Assembly (NCBI GenBank): GCA_900478215.1
Contig: LS483478.1
Location: forward strand, 62,001-126,000
DNA length: 64,000 nucleotides
From: Salmonella enterica subsp. houtenae serovar Houten
GTDB lineage: Bacteria > Pseudomonadota > Gammaproteobacteria > Enterobacterales > Enterobacteriaceae
Direction: 5' to 3'
The position numbers and the translations under genes are program-made. Below, in pieces: positions 9,285-17,383 of this stretch (within the stretch, counting starts at the first letter, position 1; each line of letters opens with the position of its first letter). The notes beneath the pieces were generated by a model that saw only the letters and a list, made by a program, of their open reading frames with translations, searched no databases and was not told where the DNA came from.

Positions 9285-9335
9285 ATGTTCATGTTTAAAC
9301 ACGCCTTATTTCCTCCGCCGTCAACACGACGCTAA
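9285..9335 (+). CDS. mgtP: MgtP proline-rich leader peptide
   Basis: This is a 16-codon frame (MFMFKHALFPPPSTRR) with three consecutive Pro codons (CCT CCG CCG) and an upstream GCGAGG ribosome site. It sits 61 bp before mgtC. In Typhimurium the corresponding frame stalls ribosomes when charged tRNA-Pro is low, which favours the hairpin that allows mgtC transcription. The Pro run is seen directly; the regulation is from established work. Confidence 0.8.
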   Translation: MFMFKHALFPPPSTRR

Positions 9336-9396
9336 TTGCCTCAGGGCAGCTATTGGTCGTGTGCTAAATAAAGCACGTACTTATTCTTCCAGAAAA

Positions 9397-10089
9397 ATGG
9401 AGGAACGTATGTTAATGTTTCCTTATATTTCAAATCTACTGGCCGCTATGTTGCTGGGCGCGCTGATTGGCGCGGAAAGACAGTGGCGTCAACGTATGGC
9501 GGGACTACGCACCAACGCGCTGGTGGCGACAGGCGCCGCCGTTTTTATTCTAAGCTCCATGACGACCTCGCCAGACAGCCCCGGGAGAATTGCGGCGCAA
9601 ATTGTCTCTGGTATCGGCTTTCTGGGAGCAGGCGTCATCATGCGCGAAGGGATGAATGTGCGTGGACTGAACACTGCGGCAACGCTATGGTGTTCAGCGG
9701 GCATCGGTGTTTTATGCGGTTTAGGACAGTTCAAAAATGCGCTGGCGGCGACGATCATTATTCTTTGTGCCAATATTTTACTGCGTGAAGCGGCGCAGCG
9801 TATAAATAAACTTCCGGTATCATCTGAGGAAGAAAAGCGTTATATCCTGAAAGTGACCTGTAATAAAGAAAATGAGCGTGCGGTTCGCCAGTGGTTACTG
9901 AATATCGTAAAAGAGGCAGCGATCTGTTTACAGGGATTAGGTTCCGTCCCCGCACAAGAACAGGGCTATAAAGAAATTCATGCCGAGCTTATTGGTCATG
10001 CTGATTATCGTAAAACGCGAGATCTGATTATATCCAGAATAGGTGATAATGATGATATCACTGCGGTTCACTGGAGTGTTGATGGCTAA
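9397..10089 (+). CDS. mgtC: MgtC virulence factor
   Basis: This is a 230-residue inner-membrane protein: an N-terminal MgtC/SapB domain with about five helices and a C-terminal cytosolic ACT-like domain. It inhibits the F1Fo ATP synthase and promotes phosphate uptake, and is needed for survival in macrophages and at low Mg2+. The start MEERMLMFPY matches the known protein and follows GCACG...TGGAGG poorly, so a GTG at 9361 in frame remains possible. Compared with the Typhimurium protein as I remember it, the C-terminal third has many substitutions and the last residue is missing (ends SVDG). Confidence 0.95.
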   Translation: MEERMLMFPYISNLLAAMLLGALIGAERQWRQRMAGLRTNALVATGAAVFILSSMTTSPDSPGRIAAQIVSGIGFLGAGVIMREGMNVRGLNTAATLWCSAGIGVLCGLGQFKNALAATIIILCANILLREAAQRINKLPVSSEEEKRYILKVTCNKENERAVRQWLLNIVKEAAICLQGLGSVPAQEQGYKEIHAELIGHADYRKTRDLIISRIGDNDDITAVHWSVDG

Positions 10090-10308
10090 TAGTAGTTTAT
10101 TCAACTTTAACATTACGTCAGGCGTATAAGGAGGGAGTGATGGATATTCCCGAACCTATAAAATAAAACCCACTCAAAATAACGAGTGAACAATAACCTT
10201 TTTTATGCATAGAGAATTATCCCGGGGCATTCACCTTCAAACCGTGAATTTAGTATTCCCCGGGAGTGATATGCAGGAAACACTACACCTTAATTTTGGG
10301 GATTCATC
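10090..10308 (+). promoter_or_regulatory. mgtC-mgtB intergenic region with a large hairpin (10221-10264)
   Basis: CCCGGGGCATTCAC pairs in two blocks with GTGAAT and CCCCGGG, leaving an internal bulge. No oligo-T run follows, so it looks like an RNA-processing or stability hairpin within the mgtCB message rather than a terminator. In Typhimurium the antisense RNA AmgR starts within this intergenic region; I cannot point to its promoter here. Confidence 0.55.
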
Positions 10309-13035
10309 ATGACTGACATGAACATTGAAAACCGGAAACTCAATCACCCGGCGTCAGAAAATGATAAGCAACATAAAAAAGTATTTCCGATCGAAGCGGA
10401 AGCTTTTCATAGCCCGGAGCAGACGCTGGCGCGGCTGAATAGCCATCGTCAGGGACTCACTACGGAAGAGGCAGGCGAGCGGTTGAAAGTGTATGGACGC
10501 AATGAAGTGGCGCATGAGCAGGTTCCTCCGGTGCTAATACAACTTCTGCAGGCATTCAATAATCCGTTTATTTACGTTTTGATGGCACTGGCAGGAGTCA
10601 GTTTCGTCACTGATTACTGGCTTCCGTTACGCCATGGCGAAGAGACCGATCTCACCGGCGTGATGATTATTCTGACGATGGTTAGTTTGAGTGGGTTATT
10701 GCGTTTCTGGCAGGAGTTTCGCACGAACAAAGCGGCACAGGCGCTAAAAACGATGGTTCGTACCACCGCCACGGTATTGCGTCGTGGCCCGGGAAATATA
10801 GGCGCGGTACAGGAAGATATTCCCATTGAAGAGCTGGTGCCGGGCGATGTGGTTTTCCTGGCGGCGGGCGATCTGGTGCCCGCAGACGTCCGACTACTGG
10901 CGTCGCGCGATCTCTTTATCAGTCAGTCAATTCTTAGTGGTGAGTCATTACCCGTGGAAAAATATGATGTTATGGCCGATGTGGCAGGCAAAGACAGTGA
11001 GCAATTGCCTGACAAAGATAAAAGTCTGCTGGATCTGGGCAATATTTGTCTGATGGGAACCAATGTGACCAGCGGCAGAGCGCAAGCAGTCGTGGTAGCG
11101 ACGGGAAGTCGTACCTGGTTCGGCTCGCTGGCGAAATCCATTGTGGGTACACGTACCCAGACGGCTTTCGATCGGGGCGTTAACAGCGTCAGCTGGCTGT
11201 TGATACGCTTTATGCTCATCATGGTGCCAGTGGTTCTGCTGATCAACGGTTTCAGTAAGGGAGACTGGGTAGAGGCTTCGCTGTTCGCGCTGGCGGTTGC
11301 AGTGGGGTTGACGCCGGAAATGTTGCCCATGATTGTCAGTTCCAACCTGGCAAAAGGCGCGATTGCGATGTCGCGGCGCAAAGTAATCGTAAAACGCCTG
11401 AATGCTATACAGAATTTCGGCGCGATGGATGTGTTGTGCACGGACAAAACTGGCACCTTAACTCAGGACAATATTTTTCTGGAACATCATCTGGATGTGA
11501 GCGGTGTAAAAAGCAGCCGGGTATTAATATTGGCCTGGCTGAATAGTAGTAGCCAGAGTGGCGCACGGAATGTGATGGATCGCGCCGTATTGCGTTTTGG
11601 CGAGGACCGTATCGCGCCATCGACAAAAGCGCGCTTCGTTAAACTCGATGAACTGCCATTCGACTTTGTACGTCGCCGGGTATCAGTACTGGTGGAGGAT
11701 GTGCAAAATGGGGACAGATCTCTGATTTGCAAAGGCGCTGTCGAAGAGATGCTGATGGCGGCCACCCATCTTCGCGAAGGCGATCGTGTGGTGGAGCTGA
11801 CGGAAACACGCCGCGAGCTGCTGCTGGCAAAAACCGAAGATTACAATGCGCAGGGATTCCGCGTACTGCTGATAGCGACACGTAAGCTGGAAGGGGACGG
11901 GAGCAACCCGACATTGAGTACGGAGGATGAGACCGCACTTACCATCGAAGGGATGCTCACGTTTCTCGATCCGCCGAAAGAGAGCGCTGGAAAAGCCATT
12001 TCCGCGTTGCGGGATAACGGCGTGGCGGTCAAGGTCCTCACCGGCGATAATCCGGTGGTGACGGCGCGTATTTGTCTGGAAGTGGGGATTGATACGCAGG
12101 ATATCCTGACCGGAACTCAGGTTGAGGCAATGTCAGACGTCGAATTGGCATCTGAGGTGGAGAAACGCGCGGTATTCGCCCGGCTAACGCCGTTACAAAA
12201 AACGCGTATTTTACAAGCGCTACAGAAAAATGGTCATACCGTTGGTTTTCTTGGTGACGGGATTAACGACGCGCCCGCGCTTCGTGATGCAGATGTGGGT
12301 ATCTCCGTCGACAGCGCCGCCGATATTGCTAAAGAATCATCAGATATTATTCTGCTGGAAAAAGATCTCATGGTGCTTGAGGAAGGCGTTATCAAAGGGC
12401 GAGAAACCTTTGGCAATATCATTAAATATCTGAATATGACCGCCAGCTCTAATTTCGGCAATGTTTTTTCGGTACTGGTCGCCAGCGCGTTTATTCCGTT
12501 TCTGCCGATGCTGGCGATTCATCTTTTGATCCAGAATTTGATGTACGACATTTCGCAGTTGTCGTTGCCGTGGGACAAAATGGATAAAGAGTTCCTGCGT
12601 AAGCCGCGTAAATGGGACGCAAAAAATATCGGTCGTTTTATGCTATGGATTGGTCCAACGTCTTCTATTTTCGATATCACAACCTTTGCGCTGATGTGGT
12701 ACGTCTTTGCGGCTAATAATGTAGAGGCGCAGGCGCTCTTTCAGTCCGGCTGGTTTATTGAGGGTCTGCTTTCGCAGACGCTGGTCGTGCATATGCTAAG
12801 GACGCAGAAAATACCCTTTATCCAAAGTCGGGCGACGTTGCCGGTATTATTGACGACCGGCTTGATTATGGCGATAGGCATTTATATTCCATTCTCATCT
12901 TTAGGCGCGATGGTTGGGCTGGAGCCGCTGCCACTGAGCTACTTCCCGTGGTTGGTGGCGACATTATTGAGCTACTGTCTGGTGGCGCAAGGCATGAAGC
13001 GCTTTTATATCAAACGCTTTGGTCAATGGTTTTAA
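10309..13035 (+). CDS. mgtB: MgtB magnesium-importing P3B-type ATPase
   Basis: This is a 908-residue P-type ATPase that brings Mg2+ into the cytoplasm at low Mg2+. It has the actuator loop (SGESLPVEK), the phosphorylation site DKTGT with Asp379, the ATP-binding domain, the hinge GDGINDAP and ten membrane segments. The start MTDMNIENRK agrees with the known protein. It follows mgtC in the mgtCBRU operon. In Typhimurium its stability is controlled by the two small membrane peptides encoded just downstream. Confidence 0.97.
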   Translation: MTDMNIENRKLNHPASENDKQHKKVFPIEAEAFHSPEQTLARLNSHRQGLTTEEAGERLKVYGRNEVAHEQVPPVLIQLLQAFNNPFIYVLMALAGVSFVTDYWLPLRHGEETDLTGVMIILTMVSLSGLLRFWQEFRTNKAAQALKTMVRTTATVLRRGPGNIGAVQEDIPIEELVPGDVVFLAAGDLVPADVRLLASRDLFISQSILSGESLPVEKYDVMADVAGKDSEQLPDKDKSLLDLGNICLMGTNVTSGRAQAVVVATGSRTWFGSLAKSIVGTRTQTAFDRGVNSVSWLLIRFMLIMVPVVLLINGFSKGDWVEASLFALAVAVGLTPEMLPMIVSSNLAKGAIAMSRRKVIVKRLNAIQNFGAMDVLCTDKTGTLTQDNIFLEHHLDVSGVKSSRVLILAWLNSSSQSGARNVMDRAVLRFGEDRIAPSTKARFVKLDELPFDFVRRRVSVLVEDVQNGDRSLICKGAVEEMLMAATHLREGDRVVELTETRRELLLAKTEDYNAQGFRVLLIATRKLEGDGSNPTLSTEDETALTIEGMLTFLDPPKESAGKAISALRDNGVAVKVLTGDNPVVTARICLEVGIDTQDILTGTQVEAMSDVELASEVEKRAVFARLTPLQKTRILQALQKNGHTVGFLGDGINDAPALRDADVGISVDSAADIAKESSDIILLEKDLMVLEEGVIKGRETFGNIIKYLNMTASSNFGNVFSVLVASAFIPFLPMLAIHLLIQNLMYDISQLSLPWDKMDKEFLRKPRKWDAKNIGRFMLWIGPTSSIFDITTFALMWYVFAANNVEAQALFQSGWFIEGLLSQTLVVHMLRTQKIPFIQSRATLPVLLTTGLIMAIGIYIPFSSLGAMVGLEPLPLSYFPWLVATLLSYCLVAQGMKRFYIKRFGQWF

Positions 13036-13056
13036 TGATGTTTGAGGAGCGCCCAG

Positions 13057-13149
13057 ATGAATCGCTCACCCGATAAAATCATCGCGCTGATATTTTTACT
13101 GATTAGCCTGTTGGTGTTGTTTTTAGCCCTCTGGCAAATCGTTTTATAG
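13057..13149 (+). CDS. mgtR: MgtR membrane peptide
   Basis: This is a 30-residue peptide (MNRSPDKIIALIFLLISL, then a hydrophobic tail ending WQIVL). A TGAGGAG ribosome site lies eight bases upstream, and the frame starts 21 bp after mgtB. It is a single transmembrane helix. In Typhimurium MgtR binds MgtC and promotes its degradation by FtsH. It differs from the published peptide, as I recall it, by two conservative changes in the hydrophobic part. Confidence 0.9.
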   Translation: MNRSPDKIIALIFLLISLLVLFLALWQIVL

Positions 13150-13161
13150 CGAGGTGACGCC

Positions 13162-13248
13162 ATGCAAAAAAGAGGGTTGGACAAAATCTTTTTTCAGGTT
13201 GTCCTGATAGCAATCATCCTGATTTTACTGACTATCTGGATACGATAA
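13162..13248 (+). CDS. mgtU: MgtU membrane peptide
   Basis: This is a 28-residue peptide (MQKRGLDKIFFQVVLIAI, then a hydrophobic segment ending TIWIR) with a GAGGTGA ribosome site. It starts 12 bp after mgtR. It is one transmembrane helix with a basic N-terminus. In Typhimurium the fourth cistron of the operon, MgtU, protects MgtB from FtsH. The assignment rests on position, length and this hydrophobic pattern. Confidence 0.82.
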   Translation: MQKRGLDKIFFQVVLIAIILILLTIWIR

Positions 13249-13353
13249 GCTGTTCCTGACGGACCCTGCTTAAAATAAGAATCGAGACGACTGTTCTTTT
13301 ATGGCGGGGCGCTACCTTCATGATATCTCACATCAGAAAGGTAATAACGGTAA

Positions 13354-13473
13354 CGGATAGAAAGGAAATTATCTTATTATCCGGGCTATGAGTGGAACAT
13401 CGTTGGGATACCAGCGCTGATCGCGCTCAATACTGCGGTGGTCGCGGCGATGATTAATGGCGTGTTTGATTAA
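13354..13473 (+). pseudogene. 3' remnant of an RcnB-family gene, probably cigR
   Basis: The frame is open after stop codons and ends with YYPGYEWNIVG, then a hydrophobic stretch and MINGVFD before TAA. A PGYEW motif followed by one hydrophobic segment is typical of the C-terminus of RcnB-family proteins. CigR is the RcnB-family protein encoded after mgtB in Typhimurium SPI-3. No start, signal peptide or upstream body remains, so this is a stub. The cigR assignment is inferred from motif and position, not from an alignment. Confidence 0.5.
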
Positions 13474-13531
13474 GCGTGTCGTTGCCCACTACGTGGCGTT
13501 CGGTGGATAAACGTAAGCGCGCGCGATATCT

Positions 13532-13560
13532 AAAATAGCCCCATTAAATGGGGCTATTTT
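13532..13560. terminator. Bidirectional intrinsic terminator
   Basis: A perfect 11-bp stem (AAAATAGCCCC / GGGGCTATTTT) with a 7-nt loop has A and T flanks on both sides. It can end the mgtCBRU transcript and the leftward isochorismatase-family transcript. Confidence 0.85.
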
Positions 13561-13579
13561 AACATCATCAAGGCGTTAG

Positions 13580-14258
13580 TTATACGCGTTGAGAATCCAG
13601 CCGTTCATTATTTTTTATTACATCCTGCGCTTTGGTATAACTTTCAATCAATAACTGATAGGCCGGGAATATTTTAGTATACACATCGGCCCATTCTGCG
13701 GCATCTTCCCGATGCCAGGTGTGTTGCAGCTCAGATGCTACCGCAGCGGTATCCATCGGGACTACGCCAGCCTGTACCACACGGGCCATTGTGATTTCCT
13801 GCGCCATTTTACTGTATGTACCGGACGCATCGATTACCGCAAATACCTTGTACCCTTCCGCGACGGCGCTGATGGCTGGAAACGCCATGCAGACACTGGT
13901 AATGGTACCGGCGATGATCAGCGTTTTACGGCCTGTCGCTTTTACCGCCTCTACAAAATCGGCATTATCCCAGGCATTAATTTCCCCTTTACGCGCGACA
14001 TAATGCGCGTGGGGCGCATTCGCATGGATTTCCGGAATCAACGGACCATTTGGTCCCTGTGGTACGGATGCCGTAGTAATGACCGGCATGTTGCATAAGG
14101 TAGCGATTTTTGCCAGCGCCGCAGCGCGCGCGTAATTCCGGCATCGGCATGTCGCCGACGGTCTGAAACAGGCCACTTTGGTGGTCGATTAGCAGCATTA
14201 CTGCATCGTTGGCATCAATGGCGGGACGTTGACCGTTAAAATTCGCGCGTGTAGACAT
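13580..14258 (-). pseudogene. Frameshifted isochorismatase-family hydrolase (YcaC-like)
   Basis: The 5' part (14258 to about 14130) encodes a YcaC-like N-terminus with the catalytic Asp region (AVMLLIDHQSGLF). The rest lies in another frame (ALAKIATLCNMP...NAWDNADF, with the Cys nucleophile region in ITSVCMAFPA). Adding one GC dinucleotide in the alternating CG tract near 14125-14132 restores a continuous reading of about 226 codons (ELRARAAALAKIA). Slippage in that tract is the simplest cause. YcaC-type enzymes are octameric cysteine hydrolases of uncertain substrate. The gene is inactive unless this is a sequencing error. Confidence 0.85.
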
Positions 14259-15067
14259 AATTCATTCCTTGTTGTTACTTTTCACTGACAATCACTATCA
14301 GTGTTAAAGTCATTAATCGCCGGGGCGATTTCCATTTTTATGCTGATGCCAGTAATTCATTGCCGATCTTGAATTACCAGATTGAGTTTTTTCTGAAGGA
14401 AAATTCATCGGCATCACCTCCAGTCAATTTACTTTCACGCTAATCTGCCGTCACAACAATATTCATATTATGAATAAATGTTGCCAGTTTACATTTAAAT
14501 GCGCGTTACTGTTTGAAAAAGTAGGCTGTGAAATTAATAATTGTTTCCGATAGATATTTTTAAGTTTAATTTGTATAAATTTGAAATGAATTGACTGGGT
14601 ACTAATTTAATCGTATTTAAACAGTATAAAGTTTAACTTAAATATTAAGTAAAAGGCGTACTTATGTTAAGAGTGGCTACTATTTAGGATGAAGTTGGCT
14701 GAACGGTATTGCAGAAAATATATAGGCATGTAAGCTGAATAAGCGCAGCGCCATCCGGCATTAAACTGAACAGCCTCTAAGCAAGACTTACAGGTTCGAA
14801 TAAATATTAATGAACCGCCGCCAGCGACTCCTGTATCGTTCAGTTTGATAAGCGGCTTTTGCTTGTCCTGCGTTAATCCGTTGGCCGACTTCAAATCTGT
14901 AGTAGCGGAGCTACTTTTTGGTCTCGTTTTTCCACTGTAGCAAAGCGGCGATATCCGATAATGAATAAACGTTCGGTTTTAGCACTCGGTAAGTCTGAGA
15001 TAGAATGCGGGTTAGCCATAATCAACACCTTGATAACTGGTGATGTTTTTCTCTCTTAGGTACGTAC
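14259..15067. other. Intergenic, AT-rich relic sequence in the shortened SPI-3 region
   Basis: I see no supportable gene in these 809 bp. The first 400 bp are AT-rich. A partial REP-like unit (AGCGCAGCGCCATCCGGCAT) lies at about 14742-14761. Two short minus-strand frames exist, one of 75 codons (14667-14894) and one of 42 codons starting at 15018 (MANPHSISDLPSAK...). Neither has a recognisable family or a strong ribosome site. The mixture looks like eroded island sequence. Confidence 0.6.
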
Positions 15068-15128
15068 ATGTCAACCGCTAAATGCGATCCGAACCAGTCT
15101 AAAGCAGGGCGCCCACTTTTCAGATTCG

Positions 15129-15133
15129 TATTA
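15129..15133. repeat. Target-site duplication (left copy, TATTA)
   Basis: TATTA at 15129-15133 is repeated at 18296-18300 immediately outside the two inverted repeats. A 5-bp duplication is what Tn3-family transposition leaves. Confidence 0.9.
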
Positions 15134-15185
15134 GGGGTCAGTTTGGATATCGAAAATTATTGTACGTTAAGGTTGTTTTTTAACC
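15134..15185 (+). repeat. Left terminal inverted repeat of the Tn3-type element
   Basis: It begins GGGGTCAGTTTGGATATCGA. It matches the reverse complement of 18244-18295 at 50 of 52 positions, with the first 41 bp identical. TATTA directly precedes it at 15129-15133. Confidence 0.95.
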
Positions 15186-15198
15186 ACTTAGATGTGAG

Positions 15199-15221
15199 AA
15201 AACCGCTCTCTGAGCGGATTT
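15199..15221 (-). terminator. Terminator of the leftward effector cassette
   Basis: The stem CCGCTC/GAGCGG with a 3-nt loop is extended by A/T pairs and followed on the minus strand by TTTTCT. It lies 44 bp after the lipoprotein stop and just inside the left inverted repeat. Confidence 0.7.
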
Positions 15222-15264
15222 TCGTATCTTGATGAGCGATGCTGAGATCTCCCCTCAAACGATC

Positions 15265-15660
15265 TTAAGAAGATCCTTCTGAATCTTTGATCGTGATAGT
15301 GTAGGTTTTGTCGAAATCGACTGATTTTGAAAGCATTCCGCCACCTAAGCCGCCATGTACTCGTACTTTAACTATACCTGCTTTTGTTGGTATCCCTCTA
15401 ATCTGAATACAATTATTGAGTTCTTTATCATCACAATACTGTAAATGGAGGCCAAAATTATCAGGGTGAATATTTCCTGCAATTACCTGCTTGCCATCAA
15501 TATTATAAGATAGAACTCTTCCGCCAAATATATTTATTTGGCTATAATAAGGAGCTCCTACAGTTGCTTCATTAAGGGTATCCCCTTCTGGTTTAAAATC
15601 TGCCTTCATGGTACATGCAGATAACAGAAGCAAAGAAAAAGCAAAAAATATCTTTCTCAT
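15265..15660 (-). CDS. Small lipoprotein, candidate immunity protein
   Basis: This is a 131-residue protein with a lipoprotein signal (MRKIFFAFSLLLLSAC, lipobox LSAC with Cys16). The residue after the Cys is Thr, so outer-membrane sorting is expected. The mature part has a beta-rich, Ig-like (He_PIG-type) pattern: ATVGAPYYSQINIFGG early, then a Cys pair and IRGIPTKAGIVKVRV. It starts directly after the stop of the 392-residue gene. A periplasm-facing lipoprotein immediately after a putative secreted toxin fits an immunity protein; this is inference, and no family was recognised. Base composition is AT-richer than the neighbouring backbone. Confidence 0.7.
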   Translation of the reverse strand: MRKIFFAFSLLLLSACTMKADFKPEGDTLNEATVGAPYYSQINIFGGRVLSYNIDGKQVIAGNIHPDNFGLHLQYCDDKELNNCIQIRGIPTKAGIVKVRVHGGLGGGMLSKSVDFDKTYTITIKDSEGSS

Positions 15661-16839
15661 TTACTTTAATGGTTTAAAAACCATCCCTCCAAAAAATCTG
15701 TTAATGAAAAATTGCAAATCTTTTTTTGGTTTCATCCAGTTAATTACCTTTCCCCAAGAGAATAAATTTAATGCTATGTCTCCATTAGCTTCTTGTGTGA
15801 CCGGACCATCCCATACAATCCAGTGCGTAGGTAACGTTGTTTTGTTTGTACTATATTCAAGAAGCCCATCGTTTATTAATGTTACGACTTTATAACCTTG
15901 CTCTATATATTTATTTAAATCTCTGATCCCCTGGATGCCTGCCTGAGTGATCCCTACATTACTATAGACCATTTCATAACCGGCCTTTTCAAACCATTCC
16001 GTCAGTGTTTGCCACATTGTGATGCCTGCAACTGGAGAATCAAGAGCATCAAAGTTCAGTACGGTATTCTCTGAATCCCTGAGTCCAGCTAGTGTCATCC
16101 AGTCAGTACCGGCTATCTTCGGCCTGCCGTCATCAAAGTAAAATGTACCTGTTGGGTGTAGGCAACCTTCACTAGGCGAGATGATTAAGTCACCTATTTT
16201 AGTTTTCCCGTACCGCCAAAGTTCACGGGCAGCTTGCGCATACACATCAGGGCGATCCTTTTGCAGACAGTAAAAAAATGCAGCAGGTCCACATACACTT
16301 GTTGCTATTTGATTAGGGAAATCAAATCCGTTAAATCTTTCATCTATCTGACGTTCTATTAAATTTTTATCAAAAGGGTCTCTGGGATTGCCAATGGGGT
16401 ATTCTTTTGCAATAAATGGACGTTCCGGGATGGTGATTTTAATCTGCTTTGTTTCGCCCCCCTGACTCTCAGGTTTCATTGTCCCTTTTGACTCAAAATA
16501 ACAGGGATTTTCCCGCTTCACCGAAGACCAGGCTTTGCCTGACGCAAATTCTTCCAGCGTGTACATCTTAGTGAACGGAGCAGGCGTTACACAGTGCGTA
16601 TGCAACATGGTTTTTCGATAAAGTTTCATTTCCATAATATAAATTGTCGAGAGTGACTCGTTTATATTTCCGGTCATGTGACTCTGTGTTTCATAATTCC
16701 CCAGAAACGGCTGTTGCTTCACATCCACCAGGGGGGATTTATTCCTGCTGGAGTCCATGCGATAAATACACAGGTCATACAGCAAAGAATCAGCCGGGAC
16801 ATTAGAGTTAATACGGGTACTGAGATGGTAAACAGCCAT
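15661..16839 (-). CDS. Putative type VI secretion effector with a papain-like Cys-His-Asp arrangement
   Basis: This is a 392-residue protein with no signal peptide and no family I can name. The N-terminal ~115 residues look like a beta-rich delivery or adaptor region. The C-terminal half contains SVCGPAAFFYCL (Cys183) and later THWIVWDG (His339, Asp344). That spacing and those motifs fit a C39/papain-like or NlpC/P60-like cysteine hydrolase. It starts two bases after the PAAR gene and ends directly before the lipoprotein gene, the usual order of spike, effector and immunity protein. The target could be peptidoglycan or protein and cannot be told from sequence. The gene is intact and AT-rich compared with its surroundings. 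Confidence 0.7.
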   Translation of the reverse strand: MAVYHLSTRINSNVPADSLLYDLCIYRMDSSRNKSPLVDVKQQPFLGNYETQSHMTGNINESLSTIYIMEMKLYRKTMLHTHCVTPAPFTKMYTLEEFASGKAWSSVKRENPCYFESKGTMKPESQGGETKQIKITIPERPFIAKEYPIGNPRDPFDKNLIERQIDERFNGFDFPNQIATSVCGPAAFFYCLQKDRPDVYAQAARELWRYGKTKIGDLIISPSEGCLHPTGTFYFDDGRPKIAGTDWMTLAGLRDSENTVLNFDALDSPVAGITMWQTLTEWFEKAGYEMVYSNVGITQAGIQGIRDLNKYIEQGYKVVTLINDGLLEYSTNKTTLPTHWIVWDGPVTQEANGDIALNLFSWGKVINWMKPKKDLQFFINRFFGGMVFKPLK

Positions 16840-16841
16840 AA

Positions 16842-17372
16842 TTATTCCATTAATATATGCAGGTTAATATTTTCAGCGGATTCAGCATAATGCCACGCTG
16901 TCATCCCCTGGTTATCTGTATTCCCCGTTTCCGTATGCCCGTCCGGGAACATCAGAACATACCGGCAATCCACCATCAGTCGGCCATCATCATCGGCACA
17001 CTGAAAACGAAGGGTGTTACGTGACGAAGGTTGTTGCCCGGACTGGCTCTGTGCACCGATAATTTTTGCCGTTGACGGATTTCCCGCAGCAATAACGAAG
17101 TTCGTTCCGGTCGCACACCCACAGCTTACTGGTGAACCATCGACGGCAACAGCCCGCCCCTGTGGGTTTGTCTGCCGGAGATCGCCTGAAGCAATCACAC
17201 CTGGCTGCCCGCATTTCGGGCATGGCGACGTTTTATCATCCACGTAAAGCTTTCGCCTTCCGTTAACTGACCAGCCCTGACTTCCGGCATAGCAGACTGC
17301 TCCTGTTGACGTTTTATCGCCATCAAGTCCGGAGTTTTTACCGTGTACACCGCTCCATCTGTTGTCAGACAT
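16842..17372 (-). CDS. PAAR-domain spike protein
   Basis: This is a 176-residue protein. Residues 1-100 have PAAR/DUF4150-like features: a conserved Gly-rich N-terminus, zinc-type Cys pairs (CPKCG), and GRAVAVDGSPVSCGC typical of PAAR tips. Residues ~115-176 form a small C-terminal domain (FQCADDDGRLMVDCRYVLMF...GMTAWHYAESAENINLHIL) found as an extension on many PAAR proteins. PAAR proteins cap the VgrG spike of type VI systems and carry effectors. It leads a three-gene leftward operon with the effector and lipoprotein. No VgrG or structural T6SS genes are in the window, so it must rely on a system elsewhere. Confidence 0.85.
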   Translation of the reverse strand: MSDNRWSGVHGKNSGLDGDKTSTGAVCYAGSQGWSVNGRRKLYVDDKTSPCPKCGQPGVIASGDLRQTNPQGRAVAVDGSPVSCGCATGTNFVIAAGNPSTAKIIGAQSQSGQQPSSRNTLRFQCADDDGRLMVDCRYVLMFPDGHTETGNTDNQGMTAWHYAESAENINLHILME

Positions 17373-17383
17373 ACATATTTTCC

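Larger units (their letters stand above)
9104..9396 (+). promoter_or_regulatory. mgtCBRU promoter (-10) and long regulatory leader
   Basis: TATAAT at 9104-9109 is a clear -10 element with no good -35 at 17 bp, as expected for a PhoP-activated promoter. Transcription would start near 9116, giving a leader of about 280 nt. It carries two short reading frames, mgtM and mgtP. In Typhimurium this leader senses Mg2+, ATP and proline-charged tRNA and controls elongation into mgtC. A weak PhoP-like direct repeat reads on the minus strand at about 9040-9056, but I do not rely on it. Confidence 0.75.

Noticed and set aside
14667..14894. 75-codon minus-strand frame
   Set aside because: It includes the REP-like segment, has no good ribosome site and no recognisable domain.
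15186..15264. Resolvase gene or res site inside the Tn3-type element
   Set aside because: The space between the left repeat and the lipoprotein stop is too short for a gene, and I could not identify paired res subsites.
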